DNA from: Marthasterias glacialis
Lineage: Eukaryota; Echinodermata; Asteroidea; Forcipulatida; Asteriidae
Assembly: GCA_911728455.2 (NCBI GenBank)
Contig: OU452228.1
Location: forward strand, 24,290,450-24,354,449
Direction: 5' to 3'
DNA: 64,000 bases
Every line of letters starts with the position of its first letter. The stretch's first letter is position 1. This document shows positions 23,001-38,000 of the stretch, piece after piece. The notes under the pieces were generated by a model. It was given only the letters and a program-made list of their open reading frames with translations, did not search any database and was not told the DNA's origin. Position numbers and translations under genes: made by a program.

Positions 23001-26000
23001 ACTGTCTAGAGTATGTATGAATAACAAATGAAATCTCACGGACAATATAAACTTAAAGTTCTGCCAATCAAAAGAATATAAGTTTCAAAGATGTTGCACA
23101 TTTAATGAAAATGATGCTTAATAAACAGAGAGTTGAGTTAGAAGTGAATACCTGAACTAGCTCCGTTTGAAGGTTGCGTCTCTCATCATGTGCCTTGTGA
23201 TAAGCCTGAAAGGAAAACAAATTCAGATATTCAATCGGTTTATGTTCATGACTTATTCAAATTATATTTTAATCCAATGAAATCTTACATTAAGTGGGAG
23301 TTTCACCCGAACTTTAAGAAAGTTTGCATTTAATTGATAGAAGCTCACTAAAGAATTTAACAGTTGGGAGAGCACTACGGAATGCCACAAATTTAAAGTT
23401 TCAATTATGAAGTGTAACCACCTGTGATAAACACTCATGTCTATATTTATTTTATTTCTCAATTATAAAGTAAAAACAAAATATACATGACAAATGTAAC
23501 ACAGACAAGAAAGGAAGCATTGAGCCAAGAATTTCAGGATTAGCACTGGGCTCTTGATATTGGGCAGACTCTGTGGTCTAGGAGGTAAGACATCTGCTCT
23601 AGAATACAGAGATCGTAGGTTCGAATCCCATCAGGATAGCCTGTTGATTTTGTTCTTTCTGCAGGACAGAAAAAGCACTGAGCATACAGTGCTTATCACA
23701 CAACCATGAACAACATGCCAACCATGATAACATGCCCACCGATGACAGGCAAGTTTGAATCCTGTAATTAGAAGTGGGTACTGCAAACAATTTCATTGAT
23801 GTAATAATTTAATATCTGGGTTAAAGAAAATTATTTTGATTTTTACCCGAGCTCACACCGATGTGTGATAAGCACTGTACACTCAGTGTTTTCTACTCAG
23901 TCCTGCCGGAAAAAAATCTACATTGATATATCCGCAGCTATACAGTTTCTCCTGTCCCATTGACAAAGTAACATCATAAATCTGGATTCTGAATGATTTT
24001 CAATTTTTAATGTTGTAATCTGTTAAGTATGACACATAGTTTACAAATCTGAACTGTGTTGAAACCATTCAACAAAGCAGATTTCTGATGAACCCATGTT
24101 CAATGTATTAAATGAGATACCGTGGAATTGCACATTGTGTAGCCTGAGGCACAGGAATTCAAAATGATAAAAGCTGGTCGAGAAATTGTCTCGTGTACCT
24201 CATCAGTCCACCAACCTTCCTCCTCTGGAGGATCTGTAAATCTACTGAGATGTTACGGTGGAAGGAATCCCCCTCACTTCACGTCTCAATATTTCTATAT
24301 TGTCTGTATAATACCATGGAGGTAGAGCTACCTCCCTGGTAATAACTAGCCAGGAGGTCTATGCATTAGACTGGAGGATGACAGGGTACAGGCAGTCCCA
24401 TGGAAGAGGCGTTAGGTCCCCTGTCATCCAGATACTAGCTACAGGCAACAAGCTGGGTGGGGGATTATTGAGGTGGGCTTGAGGCTTCTGTCTGTCATTC
24501 TGTCACAGCCTTTTAAAGAGATAGGATGTGTGTATGTTTTAGGCTGATTTTTACGGTCACCCACCTCCTCCCCATTCTCCACCTTGAGATACTTTTTTGG
24601 GCCAGGGACAGTTTTGATTTGATCCCTTTGTGGGACGGTGACATTTTTTGTACGGGATACATTCCGTCTACATAACAATTCAATCATTTTTGTTATGGTG
24701 GGGGTAGTTTTAATAAACATTTCCAACTGTAATGGTTTTACATGTAGTCGGACACAGCAACAGCACCCAGCTTTTACACTGGGTGCTATTCCACATGCTT
24801 TACACGGTGGAATGTTCCTGTGCCCAACCTTATCAAAATGGTTATTATTGCACAAGTTGTTGTATTATTGTTATTTCAGGTATTATCGTCATTTAAGAAT
24901 TGTCTTAAATATAAATGGCTTAACTTTGTGGAAGGGGCGCATACATGCCCCATCATTGTTGACGTGGTTTGGGTCAAGATGCCCTGAATGGATTATGTGC
25001 ACTGTATTGTGATCTGGAACTTTGTTGGCCAAGGTGTCCATGGGCTTTATTTGCCCAGTAATTGCACTTGGTTGTATTTAACTTTAAGTTGGAGCTGGTG
25101 TGCTCAGTAAAATTTTGCGGTGAATACCGGTTTGCCCAGTACATTTTGGTATCCGCGGTGAATGCCGGTTTGCCCAGTACATTTTGGTATCCGTGGTGAA
25201 TGCGGGTTTGCCCAGTACATTTTGGTATCCGCGGTGAATGCGGGTTTGCCCAGTACATTTTGGTATCCGTGGTGAATGCCGGTTTGCCCAGTACATTGTG
25301 GTATCCGTGGTGAATGCCGATTTGCCCAGTACATTTTGGTATCCGGTGTTCTCTTTCAATAAAAAACCTCTTCGGCTGTGACATTTAGTCACTGAACTTA
25401 AATGGAACAAATGTAGATGTGTTTTTTGATGAGTCAGTATAATTGCCCTGAGATAAACAAGTGTTTGTGTCAAATACATTTCTGAGGGGGTCACGAGTTT
25501 GAATCCCACGCGGGTATAAAGCACGTGGAACCTTTCTGCAGGACTCGGGGAAAGTACTGAGTATATCACACTCGGTGTATTGGGTGAAACCAAAAGTTTT
25601 GTCTTTATCCCTGATGCAAATAATTGCATCTATAAAATTTATTTCTGCAGTTCTATCTACTGTATCCAAGCATTTTGATCATTTCCACAATCAGATTGAT
25701 TGTTGAAAGTGGACATAACTTGAGATGCTTTGTGCGACTTCAAAGGTGTTGTCACACAAGGCAGTTTTTACAGGCAACCTAGAGCAAGTTCGATTAAGGA
25801 CCAATTTGCCATTTGCCCTTGTGTGATCATGTAGCGATTTATTACACCTGACGGGCATCTCAAAGCACTCATTATTTTTACGACATGTATGCAGAGCTAT
25901 GTTTGAATTATGTAGCACCTTAGTTTTACAAGGTGATGTGGTGCAATCTGCAGCCAACCATGCCAGAAACACCCTGGGCAAACCCCTTCTCTTAACGATA

Positions 26001-29000
26001 TAAAGATATAAGTGTACAAGTTCTTTTACATGTATTACAGAACACAGGGGACCTTCCACTTTTTTCTCCCATCTGAAATTATGGTGAAGTGTCTTGCTCA
26101 AGGACGCAAGTGCTATGACTAGAACCAGAACCTACATACAATCTGACAACACCAGAACTGGAGTCAGGGGCACCAGACCAATTTGACCAACTTATTCTGG
26201 TGTAACAGTTTTGGAGTATTCTTTTTTCATGTGATATCTGGAAACTTGTAAGCGTGTCAACTGAAATTGTGTGCGTATTGATCAGAACGTTAACATACCT
26301 TAGATTCCTGATCCAATCTCCACTCAAAGTCTCGCAACTGACTCTCCATACTCTGCTTCTCCCTCTCGATCTGCTTCAATAACTTCCTCAAGCTTCCCTG
26401 TAAAGTAAGATAAACACAGAAGATGCTCCCAGTTAAAGAATCATTATTGTGCATGTGTGATTTCAGGCCGTTGGTTATTTGGAGAAGCTATTTTTGGGGC
26501 GTGAAAATCTCTTCCTGTCTTGGCAGGGAAAAAACAAACACCCTGATTAGATGAGCCATCACACAGTACTGTTTTGTATGTTGGCTTGAGGTTGAATGAC
26601 TTTTTCCTTAGTGATCAGACATACCTTTATGGTTTGTGATGTACATCCGTCAGAACCCAGGGCTAATATTTTCTTAACGAGAAGTGTTTGTATAGATACA
26701 CGTATGCATAGACTGCAGGAAATCTCAACCCCAAGTAGTAGATCAGCAAAACTGAATACTCAATTTATCTTTTCGACATTTTTCTGGGTTTCGATTCAAA
26801 CAAACAGTAGGCTTTTTAGATCTTGGGAACGTGCCTTGTGTAAATGCAAAGTAACATATTCCCACTGGGCAATTACTATGTAACAGATCACAGAGCAGAT
26901 GAAGTGCATTTGCAACATCTACTTCTGAGCGATTTGCCAGAATGCATGACTGCTCGATCAATGATCACAAAGCTGACTAGGGCTGGAGGGTGTTTGTGGT
27001 AACAATGTGAGTACAGTATGTATGAAAGATGCATCGCACCACTTCAAGTTCACCATGGTCAAATCAAGAGTTCAAATCCTCAAAAAACCCTTAGGCAAAA
27101 AAACATACATGCTACATCCACGCTAATGCATATATGTACATTTGGGGGACATTTTGGGGTTGTACGGTATAATGATGATAAACTAAAGTATTCTGCTGAT
27201 TATTTTTGCTGTGTTCATTCAAACACTTCTGAGGATTGTACTTGACAAATTGACAATGTACTTGACAATGTTATGAGTCTTCAAGAAATTAGTGGAGATA
27301 ATCTTTAAGATTGTAACATGTCACGGAGACAGGCATAGTTTCGTTAGTGGCTTTAAAGTTTAACTAAATAATTTTCGTCTCAAGCATATGTTATTTCTTT
27401 ATCCTTAAAAAGATTTTGGATACCTACAACCCCCAAACTATAAAAGATATTATCTGACTATTTAAGTAATGAAAGGGTTTTTATTAAAAATCTAACAAAT
27501 GTCATATGGACAGACGTTTGACCAAATTGTCTGTCCATGTGACATGTACTTTATGTATTTCGCCTTCTAATTTTTCTAAATACCCAGAAGAATGATTCAA
27601 ATTTGTATATCAGTCATTTTTAAGTTATTCCAGTGTTCCTTGACAGCCCATCCAGTCTGTCCAAGTGTGTTACCCTTTTTTAATTATGTTGTAATACAGT
27701 AATTTCAGCTGCATAGCCAAGATTTATTCAATGGGGGGCACAGGGGGAGGGGCATTGCTTTGAAGTGGGGGGGGGCAGGGTCTGTGATTTTTAATGAATT
27801 ATATGTATCAGAATTTTTTCAGGGGGGGGGCACCTGGGGGGCACTGAGAATTTATGGGGGGGGCACGTAGGCCCCCCCCCATAGCTACGCCGCTGACTGT
27901 GACTTTTTTCTTCATAAAATTTGCTTACGCACAAGCGTATTTCACAGGCTAGCAAAGAAATTAGGCAGCCAGATTGCACAGTCACCATGGATTTGTATTG
28001 ATACATCCAGATTCATTTGGTAATAGTAAGCATTGGAAGGTTAGCAGCGCTAGGAAATGGAAAACGCACAGTAAGCACAAAATCCACCGTTAAGCAGCTC
28101 TACGATATTGGGCCCTGGGGGTCTAGCGACCTCGGTGGGTGGGTATAAGGGTTGTGACTCCTACCCCACCCCCTCCCTCCACCAACAATTTTTCTTAGTT
28201 GCCATTTTGAGCCGCAGATCAGTTGGCAATTGAAGCAATAAACCAAGTAGAACAAGGTCATCCAGATTGAAACTCTGTTATTTTGCTGACTGAGGGTCAA
28301 TATTTCACCTGTAAGCACAATAAATATTGATTTGCAAAACAATCGTTTGTTGCTTTGACATTATTGAATACAGTACGGTTCTGTGCTAGGCGTGGCTAGT
28401 CTTTCTTTAAATAGTGGCGAATATTGATAGATGACAAGTCAGCAAAATGACTTCCATAAAACCCACGGGTAAAGCCAGGGTACAAATTAGTTTCAATCTA
28501 CACCCTCCCAAAGAAAATGCCCCTGAAACACCCCTGCCCCGGCCCCTGCCCCAGCCAAATATCCAAATATCCCGTTTGATTCTGGAGGTAAAACTTGACT
28601 GACAGAGTCAAACACCAAACTGTGTAACCTTTGCAAGGGCTTGAGCAAACAGCCCATAACAATTGATGAGAAAATCAGCCATGCAGCAATTACCCATCAA
28701 TTTATAATGCATTGATGTCATCATGCCGCTAAACAAGGTAAAAATTATACAAAACAATGTACTATACATACGACACACAAGATACACAGCTGACATCTAT
28801 TTCACTGACAACTACATGTGTATGCCTATAAACTCAGTAATTAATTAGTAACTCAACAACTGAACTACATAAAGACCTATTCAGCGTTTAATTGCTGACC
28901 CTTAGTCTACAAATTTATTTTTGCAAGTGGACATCTACTACATAAATCGCAGAAAGACACTCGTCCTTTTAGTGTTGAAAAAAATTGAGGTAGCATTTAA

Positions 29001-32000
29001 CAAAAACAACAACTTAAAGGACATTTTGCTATCAACAATAGTGAAGCGACGATGAAACAAGATTCCAGTTCAAACTGTATCCCTGCCCAGAAAAGGTCAA
29101 ATCCATTATTTAAAAAAAAAACACGCTCAAAAAAAGTGGGGTGGGGGAGTATTTCTTAGACATGCCATTTCACCCAGACATTGTACTTTTTCAAAATGTA
29201 GCCCGCACTTCCTGTGGAAAATATTTTACAAGGAAATGGTTTCTCCCATTCCAACCAGAAACAAGTACCACGAAAAACGACACACGATATCCAGCCTGTT
29301 TGTTAATGCATACGATACGTTACCATGGCAACCCTTCATTCTTGTCTGTACAAACAACTGAACCGCTACCCCATCTATGATGCGTGACATTCTCCGCTGT
29401 TTTGTTGCCATGGATTTTTTTTTGTGGTGTTCCTAATCAATACGACACTGTAAAAGGGTTGATGCAGACTGATAGCTTACCATGTGTGGATGGATGATAC
29501 AAAAAGACTTGTGTTTCCAAGAAGGGAATTTGCCAAACAAAAGATTTTTTTTATAATGGACGGAGCCCACTGTTGATCTTTTCAAAGCGGCGGAATTAAA
29601 ACAAGACAACTTACATGTAGGAGTTGTTTGCTCAGCCTATGAAACTATGAAAAGCAGTCAACACTTCGAGATGTCAAAATATAAAAGTACAAAAAAAATC
29701 TGAAAAAAACATTACATGTTCATTTTGGAAAAACGTTAAATGCTTGTAGAGTTGTACCTAAATTAATCTCTATTTTTATTTAAAAAATTGCTCGTAATGA
29801 AAATATGTGATCCTAAAAAGAGACTAGTAAAGTACCCTGTAGGCACCAAGATAACTCTAAAACAACTTAAAGTCTCTAATTTTAATGTTTTTAAATGTTT
29901 TCTGTGTAAATGCTTGTCTGAACCTTTTTAAAACATTTATATTGGCAGACTGAACCTTTTGGTTATAAGAAAGTTTCTTATTGTTTTACTCCTCAGTCTA
30001 GCCTTCTCCACATCTACATTAACATTTCTAATGTTTTCTTAGTTCTTGTGTATTTTATTGTGTTATTCATTGAATTTTGTTGAAAGAAATACAACAATAA
30101 TAATAACAATAATGATAATAAAAATAATAAGATGACGATGAAGAGCTGTTCAGTTTAAGATGTGGGAAGAAAACCCCAAATAGGGGAAACCAACGCAATC
30201 AGGTAGGGACTGAAAACCCAATCCACATGAAAGGATCTGTCTGAGGTGGGATTCGAACTGGGGTTCAATGAGGTGACAATTTGCTACGAAACCAACCCAA
30301 TCCCTGGTTGACAGATTGTGCCCATTGAAGTTGGTTTTTGGTGTTTTTTTTTCTTTCCTTCACTTCAAAGTTAACTTAAAATCTAATTCATAAAGCAACC
30401 ACTAAGCCAATCTGATCCCCAGTTAAAGTTGCATAGCCCGATTTTTGCCAAAAGAAAATTTTTGACAGATGATGCTGTTTCAAAACGAAAAACATACACA
30501 AGTTTTCGCCTAATCAAAATGTCAAACTTTTGGCAAAATATGTAAATGACACCAGGGCAATATATGAAAAGATAGAATCACCTTACACAAATCAGTCCAA
30601 CGGAGCTCAGATTACAGAAAACAATTCACTGCACCGTGCGGCCCAGAGCTTTTACAAGTATTTTGACAAGATCAGAGCTAAAAACTAAAAACAACATATT
30701 CTTGCACCTTATTTACACAAAGACATTTATTTCAGTCCCATATAGATACATGTAAGACTTCATCCCACTGAAGTGTAATTTGAGTGTAATTTCCAAGTTT
30801 TATTCCCCCCTAAGGTTTTAAGCAAACATAACATGCTGGCCTCCATCGTCAAGATTTTTTATAAACTTTCTGCGAGCTTAATGTCCCAGTGCTAAAACTA
30901 CTGGACTTGAGCCAGCAATGCAGTGCCTCGAACACCTAATAGCCTGGGAAGATTCTCAAAGCACATCTTGCGTTAAATTAATCTTTCAACAGGTGGTGTT
31001 ACAGGCTACTAGATATCCAGATTCCAATTTTCTCTTTGAAACGTACTTCTAGCTCCAGCGCCAATTTCTTACCATGTACTGTCCTAGATCGTGTACGCAT
31101 ATAATGAGTTTGTGAAATTCTAGCACGCGTGCACGTTCATTAAATACACCTGTAAGTGAAACGGCAACTTTATTGAACTGTTCACTTAAAAAGGTTCTTC
31201 TAGAATGTCATCTATACAACCATTGCTAACATTTTTGTGTGGAACATGTCTTGATAATCAGACCTCTTTAAAAAAAAAAAAAATCTAAACTTGATTGATC
31301 AAAGTGGTCATTTGCTCTTATTCATTGTACGCTATTCTGTGTTTTTCTTCAAGGCCTGTCTAAATCAATGTACTGAAGCTGAAAGGGCAATACTCTGGCC
31401 TGTCCTTATCAAATAGAATTTAGTATTCAAAATACATGACAAACAAATTACACAAACGTGGCTAAGGGGTCCGAAGTTAAACCAAAAGGAGAAGACCGCC
31501 TTATTTTGCCGAGTTAGGCCATGTAAAAAATAAAAGTTGCTTAGCATCCCTGCCTGACTGGCAAAAATGCCCTGACCTTTTTTATGTTTTTTTTTTTCTT
31601 TATAAAAAACCCCCAACTTCTTCACCAGTTGCTGCCCGGATTAATCAATTTTTTCCCATCCAGCCTGGCGGGATTTTTTTCTCCGGACTGCCAGAATCAT
31701 TGTTCTTCTAGAGCATCGGTGGCATACAGAAACCTTGACTTGACAAAGCCAAGAGAACAAAGATTCTCTTCACTGCACAAAGATTCTCTTCATTGCACCG
31801 TGATTTTGTTTTCTCTATCGAGAAAATTTAAAATTCATGAACCGTGGATTGCAAAACCTCGACCAGGTGCCACGACTTACGTTTGGTACTAAATCCCGAA
31901 TTGACTACTCACCCTGACTAATCTCAGATGAGCCAAAAAAACAATTATTGGTACTGCTGCAAAGTGTAAGTTGACAGTTTTCATGTCACTGGCACCACCC

Positions 32001-35000
32001 ACAATAATCGAACAGAACCCAACTTGCAAGTACATGGACATGTAACATGGTGCTCTTTGTGTGCTTCCAGTTGGTCTGCACCGAACTACGTTTTTTTTTC
32101 TCCTTCTGCAGTGGTAGTCTTGGTGTTCGCCAGTTTTCGCAAGCACTACATGCACAGTGCGTGCAGGTAATGCAGTTGATGGTGTATTGTATTGACCGAT
32201 TGAAATGTGAAGGAAAAAAATAACAAAATTCCCTCTCGTCCTGACATTGAAATAGAAGCTCAACAACTTTTTTTTTTTGACAAGGCCTTATTAGTAGAAA
32301 TTGATGAATGCCGATTGTCAACACCAGTTTCCCAACAAACTCTGACAAACGTCTGACATTTATTTAAAAATGGCCAATTTCCGACGGCTCAAAAATGTGG
32401 TTGTCAAAACCAATACTGGAAGGTCATGCAAATATTAGGTTTGGCTTAGACACTTCATCTTTCCCTTTCCCTGGGAGATAAAATTACTCCAATTAAACAA
32501 AGAAGAAGCCAAAACCAAATTGACAGAGAGAGAGGGGGAAAAAAAACATCAGGGTTTTTCCTTTCCATTTTTTGAAGTTGCAGACTGCCTACCAAGCTCA
32601 AGAAAAATCAGAATAACGTGGCTCAACCCTAACCATTATTTAATGCAAATATCAAAATCTGCTGGATGTACACGTTCCAACACGCAGTTCTCCTCAGAGG
32701 AGATGAAAATATCATGTTTTTTTCCCCTTCTAGATGGTGACTATAACATCCATGAGTGTAGTTGGATTGTCTGGCATTCAGGGGGGTGACTGTAAACTGC
32801 AAGTTTGAGGTTAATTACCTGGACCCAATTTCATAAATCTCTTTTAAAGGCAGAAAATGGTGACCACCAATTTTTTCTTCTGAGTAAAAATTAGCAGGGA
32901 ACCGGCCACAAACAATATACATACATACATTACACGGTATTTTGGCTGGTAACCTGTCTCTGCTAAGCGTTTTTGTTGTGCTTAACAGCTTTATGAAATT
33001 AGGCTCTGGGATGATATTTTTTGTAAAAGCCTTCTTCATAGTAAAACTTGAAACTCTTAGCTTGACAATTAACCGAACCATATTAAATGAAAACAAACAT
33101 GACGTCCTCCATAGGAAAATGCGATACAGTACATGATGATTTTAGCTTTTGTTTATTCTATCGAGGCTTTTCTTTCGCGAAATCTTTGAAAAATATACCT
33201 TCGAGTGGCTGAATAAAGCCAGTAAGGAAGTTTTGGAAATTCTACAAGGAACGTATATTTTCCTGATGTGGTAGTACTAGTTGCACGATGGAATGTTTGG
33301 GCCAGACGACCGCGATCACACACTTTTCAACAAATGAATTTCAGTTTTGAAGGTGAAATCCTCATCCAAAGAAAAGGCTTTCCAAACTGTGTAATTCCTT
33401 TGTCTTTTTTTAAATTCAGCAAGGCTAGATATAAATGCTTTTTTCCAACGTTTTTTACTTTTTCCCCTTTTTTTTACAGTGATTTACATTACAAACAAAA
33501 TGACACTACAGGCAGGTTTCTACAATCGTCGTCGGACGCCGGTAGTGCATAACTGAAAATAAACCTCTTTTGTAGCAGAATACTTGTAGTTTAAGAAACA
33601 GTAATATAATTGAAATCAATGTCACAACATACAGCTTTAAAGGGCTTAGTAACTGTGTTATTATTACTAAAAGCCGATTGTTGGTGTGACTCTTTTGGTC
33701 ACAGCATGTATTTGCACGTAGTTTGGCATCAGCTCAGATGACATAGTACCCACTACAGGTCACGTGATGACATGTAAACATTGGTCGTGCAATTGGTCTA
33801 TTCTGCAAAAAGCAGCACCACAAAATTAGACGTTATAAAAAAAATTATAAAAAGAATTCCCCACTGATTATAAAAATGATGACACTGACCTCTGAGAGTT
33901 CATCGTAGGATCGTATATCACTCTCAAAACCATCTTTGCCGCTGTCTCGAGACTGATCCAGACGCTCTGTCATGAACTCAATCTGCTTCTGAAGAAGCTG
34001 GTTGAGTTCCTCCTGGGTCTCACATCGCGTCTTCCACTCGTTATCTGATATCGAAGATAACCAAATTAGATTTTTAGCTTCAGCACCTGTGGCCACAATC
34101 ATAATCATAGATGCTTGTTCACCCCCACCCCTTGGGTGTAGTCACTTTGATTTAAACAAAATAATGTTTGGTTGAGAAATGTGATCTTCAAAAAGGCTCA
34201 TAGCACTGTCCCAACAGGTTTGAAGATTAATGGAAAAGATGACTTGGAATAAATATTCAGTAAATTGATATTGGAGGAAAACTCAAATTGGGACTCATGT
34301 AATCAAGGCCCAATCTTATGGCTCTGCTTACCACAGAATTCTGCACTTACAGCAACCTGTAAAGCATGTGATTCTATAATCCATAAGCGCAGAATTTCAC
34401 AGGAAGAAGCGCCATGAAATTGGGACCAGGTGAGAACTGAAAGTCCAATTAATGGATCGTATCGTGGCCGAGCAGTTAAGATCACCGGACTCAAGTTCTG
34501 GTTTTGTTGGCAGCAGAGTGTGGGTTTGAATCCCAGTCGTGGCACTTGTGTCCTTGAGCAAGATACCTTAACTATAATTGCTTTGTCCTTCGGATGGGAC
34601 ATTATAGCCGTAGGTCCCGTGTACTAGGGTAGGTAAAGCACGTAAACGAACCCAAAACACTTATCGTGGAAGAGTAGGGGTTTACCCCGGTGTTTCTGGT
34701 TCACATGGCAAGCACCCTTATCTACAGGTTTTCTCAGGCTTCAGAGCTACAGTGATTAAGTTCACTTATAAGGCATCCTTGGTTTCATTACCAGAACTAT
34801 ATAATAATAATAATAATAATAACCAAGGTTAAGACCCAATGTCGGTAGAAAATGCTATTAAAGCCCGGTTCATACTTCACGTGAAAGCGAAGACGAAGCG
34901 AATTTTGGTGGTGCAACAATTCGGTACGTGCTGTTTTTCAATTGTGACGCAAGGAAATTCGTTTCGCTTTCGCCATTCGCGTGAAGTATGAACCGGGCTT

Positions 35001-38000
35001 AAGTCTTGCTCCTCTGCGAGCCAGCACTACTCAAAAGAGAATTATCATTAAACCAAAGTTAACTGACAAAATGGAATGAAATTTTGCACAAATTATTCAG
35101 AAACTTGCCATCAGTAAATCAAGATCAACTAAATAATCTTATGAATGCTTGACCTTGTTGACCTTTCCAAGAATATCAAGAGGTTCAAAGAAAACTACTT
35201 CAGGACTCTCTCTACACTCTCCCACGAATTAAATTTTACAGCTGTACATTAACAATTTGCCATGTGCCCTGAAGGAATGCAGTAATTCATACTGGTTACA
35301 GAAAAGTGTCACCAGACTTCTAACATGTACATTGTACCTCTCCACCCTCAAATTGGTCGCATTGATATGAATGGGAGATTTATGGGGAGCTACGTGGCAG
35401 CAGACATATAAGGTTAAGCAATTCATTGTGTGCCCGGCAAAAGGACGTAAGGAAAAGTTCCCGGTTAAAGGACGTCAGCAATTTATGTTAAAATTTGTGT
35501 TTCAAGAACTATAAGCGGGAAAGTTTTGTAAACATTTTGCCATGCAAAAGTCATTCTAGAAAGGTTAAATTCTGCATGGGGATGTGGTAACACGTCTTCA
35601 GGGTATTTCTAGTAAAAAACTAACAAAAATGATATTTGTTTCATGCCAGGAGCCATTTTGTTGCTTACGTCCTTTTGTTACTGGGACAAACTACTTTATG
35701 TTCCCGGCTAAAGGACGTTAGGCCTTCCGCCCTTTTTCCAGGCACATGACGAATTGTTCACAGATATGTTGGCATACTCCTGGCATTCAGATTGGCTTTA
35801 TGTTGGGGTTTCTTCCGTACTGTTTGATTCTGTGGACTACCGGTTAAATTCCCATACCTGACCATTGCCTTTACATGTACATGTGGGTTGGGTTTTCAGG
35901 TGAGTCCCTACCTGACTGCGTGGGTTTCCTCCAATTTGGGGATTTCCTCCCACAATTAAAACCTGACATGACTTGATCCAGCCTATAGATGGGTTACAGA
36001 TGGGTGCAAGGTACATGTACTTTAAATGGATCCTTGATTTCATAACCGGTTAGATATCAGGGTTCTCCCCATGCACAAGCTAGCGTATCGGGCCAATACG
36101 CGCGAATTACAGGCCGATACGCAAAAAAAAAATTTATAAAGTTCTTTTTTTTTCTTTTTTTCTTTTTTATATCAAATTCACAAAAAATCCTACTATAAAA
36201 CCATTTTAAATGCTCCATATCTCCATATTGCACAGTAGAGCTTTTCAAACCAAACATAAACATTAAAAAAAAACATTCCAAGAACCTGCTACCAATTCAG
36301 CGTGCTTCGGCCACACTTTCAAAATTTGAGCCCAGAATGCCCCCCAGTTTTGAAAATCCTGGGGAGAACCCTGGATATAAAAGTATTAAAAATAACTATC
36401 GTACTACGTTCACAATGAAGATTTAGCTGAGTTTGTCTACTGCCATCCAGTGTTCTAAAGTCTCCCATTAAAGTCACACAAGATGGCTTCATACCATGAT
36501 AAAGGAAAAAAGGTAATAGTTTTAAATCTAGCGTAAGAAATACATACAATTGTAAACTCACCCTCCTCATTTGCAAGTTCATATTTTCTTTCCATTTCAG
36601 CAACCGTGACTTTCAAATCGCCAACGGAACTTTCCAGCATCGCACTAAAAATGGGGGGGGAAAAAATGGACTGTCAATAAAAAAAATATAGTATTAAATA
36701 ACCAGATGACCGTCAAGTTCACTCATCGATAAAAATGCACCAAAATAAAAACTACTTCAATTCCTTCATCTGATGGCACTTGGTCCAAGTAACACCTGCA
36801 TTTGGAGTGTGTGTGAGGGCTTTAAGTGGCATTATTTTTTCATCTGAAAGTCTGACAACTTAAGACTAGACTTAGACTAAATATAACAGTTTTCAAGTGT
36901 CGTACAGTGTCATCTGTTTGAGATGCACTCAAAAAGAAAAAATGCTGAAGTTTGACTGGGGGCTGATGGGGTCACTGCTTTGGTTGGTTTCACCTGCTTT
37001 TGCACGCCCTTTGTATGGCATAAATTAGGACTTTTGCTGTATCAAACCGATAAACCGATCAATCTCAATATGAGGGGTAGAGGCAGTGAAGGGTTCTCCC
37101 ACCTACTCACTCTTTTTCCCCCAAAGCCTGTAATTTATGAATAATAACTGAATATTCCAACTGAAATGTTTTTGTTATTCATAAACAAATCTATAACAAT
37201 AATAATTGACACAATGGTTAGCATGGAGGAAAAAAATGAATTTAAAAACATTGCAAATCAAGATGTCTAAAATGGCTGGACACTTGGATAACATATTTTT
37301 TAAATTTACAAAAATTAATCAAATTGAATAAATTAAACGAATCAATACAATTATAAACAACCAATGAAATGGCATTTAAAAAATTACCACACAAAATACA
37401 AGTATTACTAGTACCAATACTTGTATTAGTAATAGTACTAAATGGAAAAATTGCAGTATTCGGCTTTCATTGCCATCTCTGTAGTAAAAGTGTCAAATTC
37501 TTTATCTGTCTACATGTACATGTATGTTTTTATTTGGTAATGGTAAGACCATTGTCAGAGTTACTGGACCTTACAATGCTTTGTTAACATTTGGATATTA
37601 TCTGGCGTATGTACATGTAGGGTCCGAGTAAGCTCTCATGTGTTTGTTGGTACCTGTGTACAAATGTCTTACAAAATTCAAATTTTGAAAACAGGGAGTG
37701 ACAAAACTGCTCAAAAATCCATTTAAAAAGGCCTTTACAATATACTCTAAACTTGAAGTGCGCAGGAGATGTTAAAGGTTTATATGATGGTACAATTGTG
37801 TCAGATACCTGAAAAAAGATACAATTTTTGGCAAAAATCTGGACTGACGTCCAAAATGGACATTGCACAATCTTGCGCAATCTACGGAATGTGCATATGC
37901 CCGATTAAATTCCGCAAACTTGTAAAAAAATACACTACATCAGCACCAACACAAAACGTGCAGTCAATTTCGGTCATCAGATTTTAGCTCAAAATTACTC

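Noticed and set aside
23590-23635. tRNA gene
   Set aside because: Same reasoning: B-box and A-box belong to SINE family 2 with repeated copies and a shared body.
24439-24855. 138-codon minus open frame in CCDC169 intron 4
   Set aside because: No family likeness, no coding-type composition and no splice sites; it overlaps an equally long plus frame.
25084-25629. Three overlapping minus frames of 76-181 codons with a repeated peptide
   Set aside because: They are the three readings of the 38-bp minisatellite plus SINE sequence; there is no start or splice context.
34455-34560. tRNA gene of Leu or Ser type
   Set aside because: A- and B-boxes are present but the acceptor stem does not pair, and the same head with the same body occurs several times: it is a SINE.
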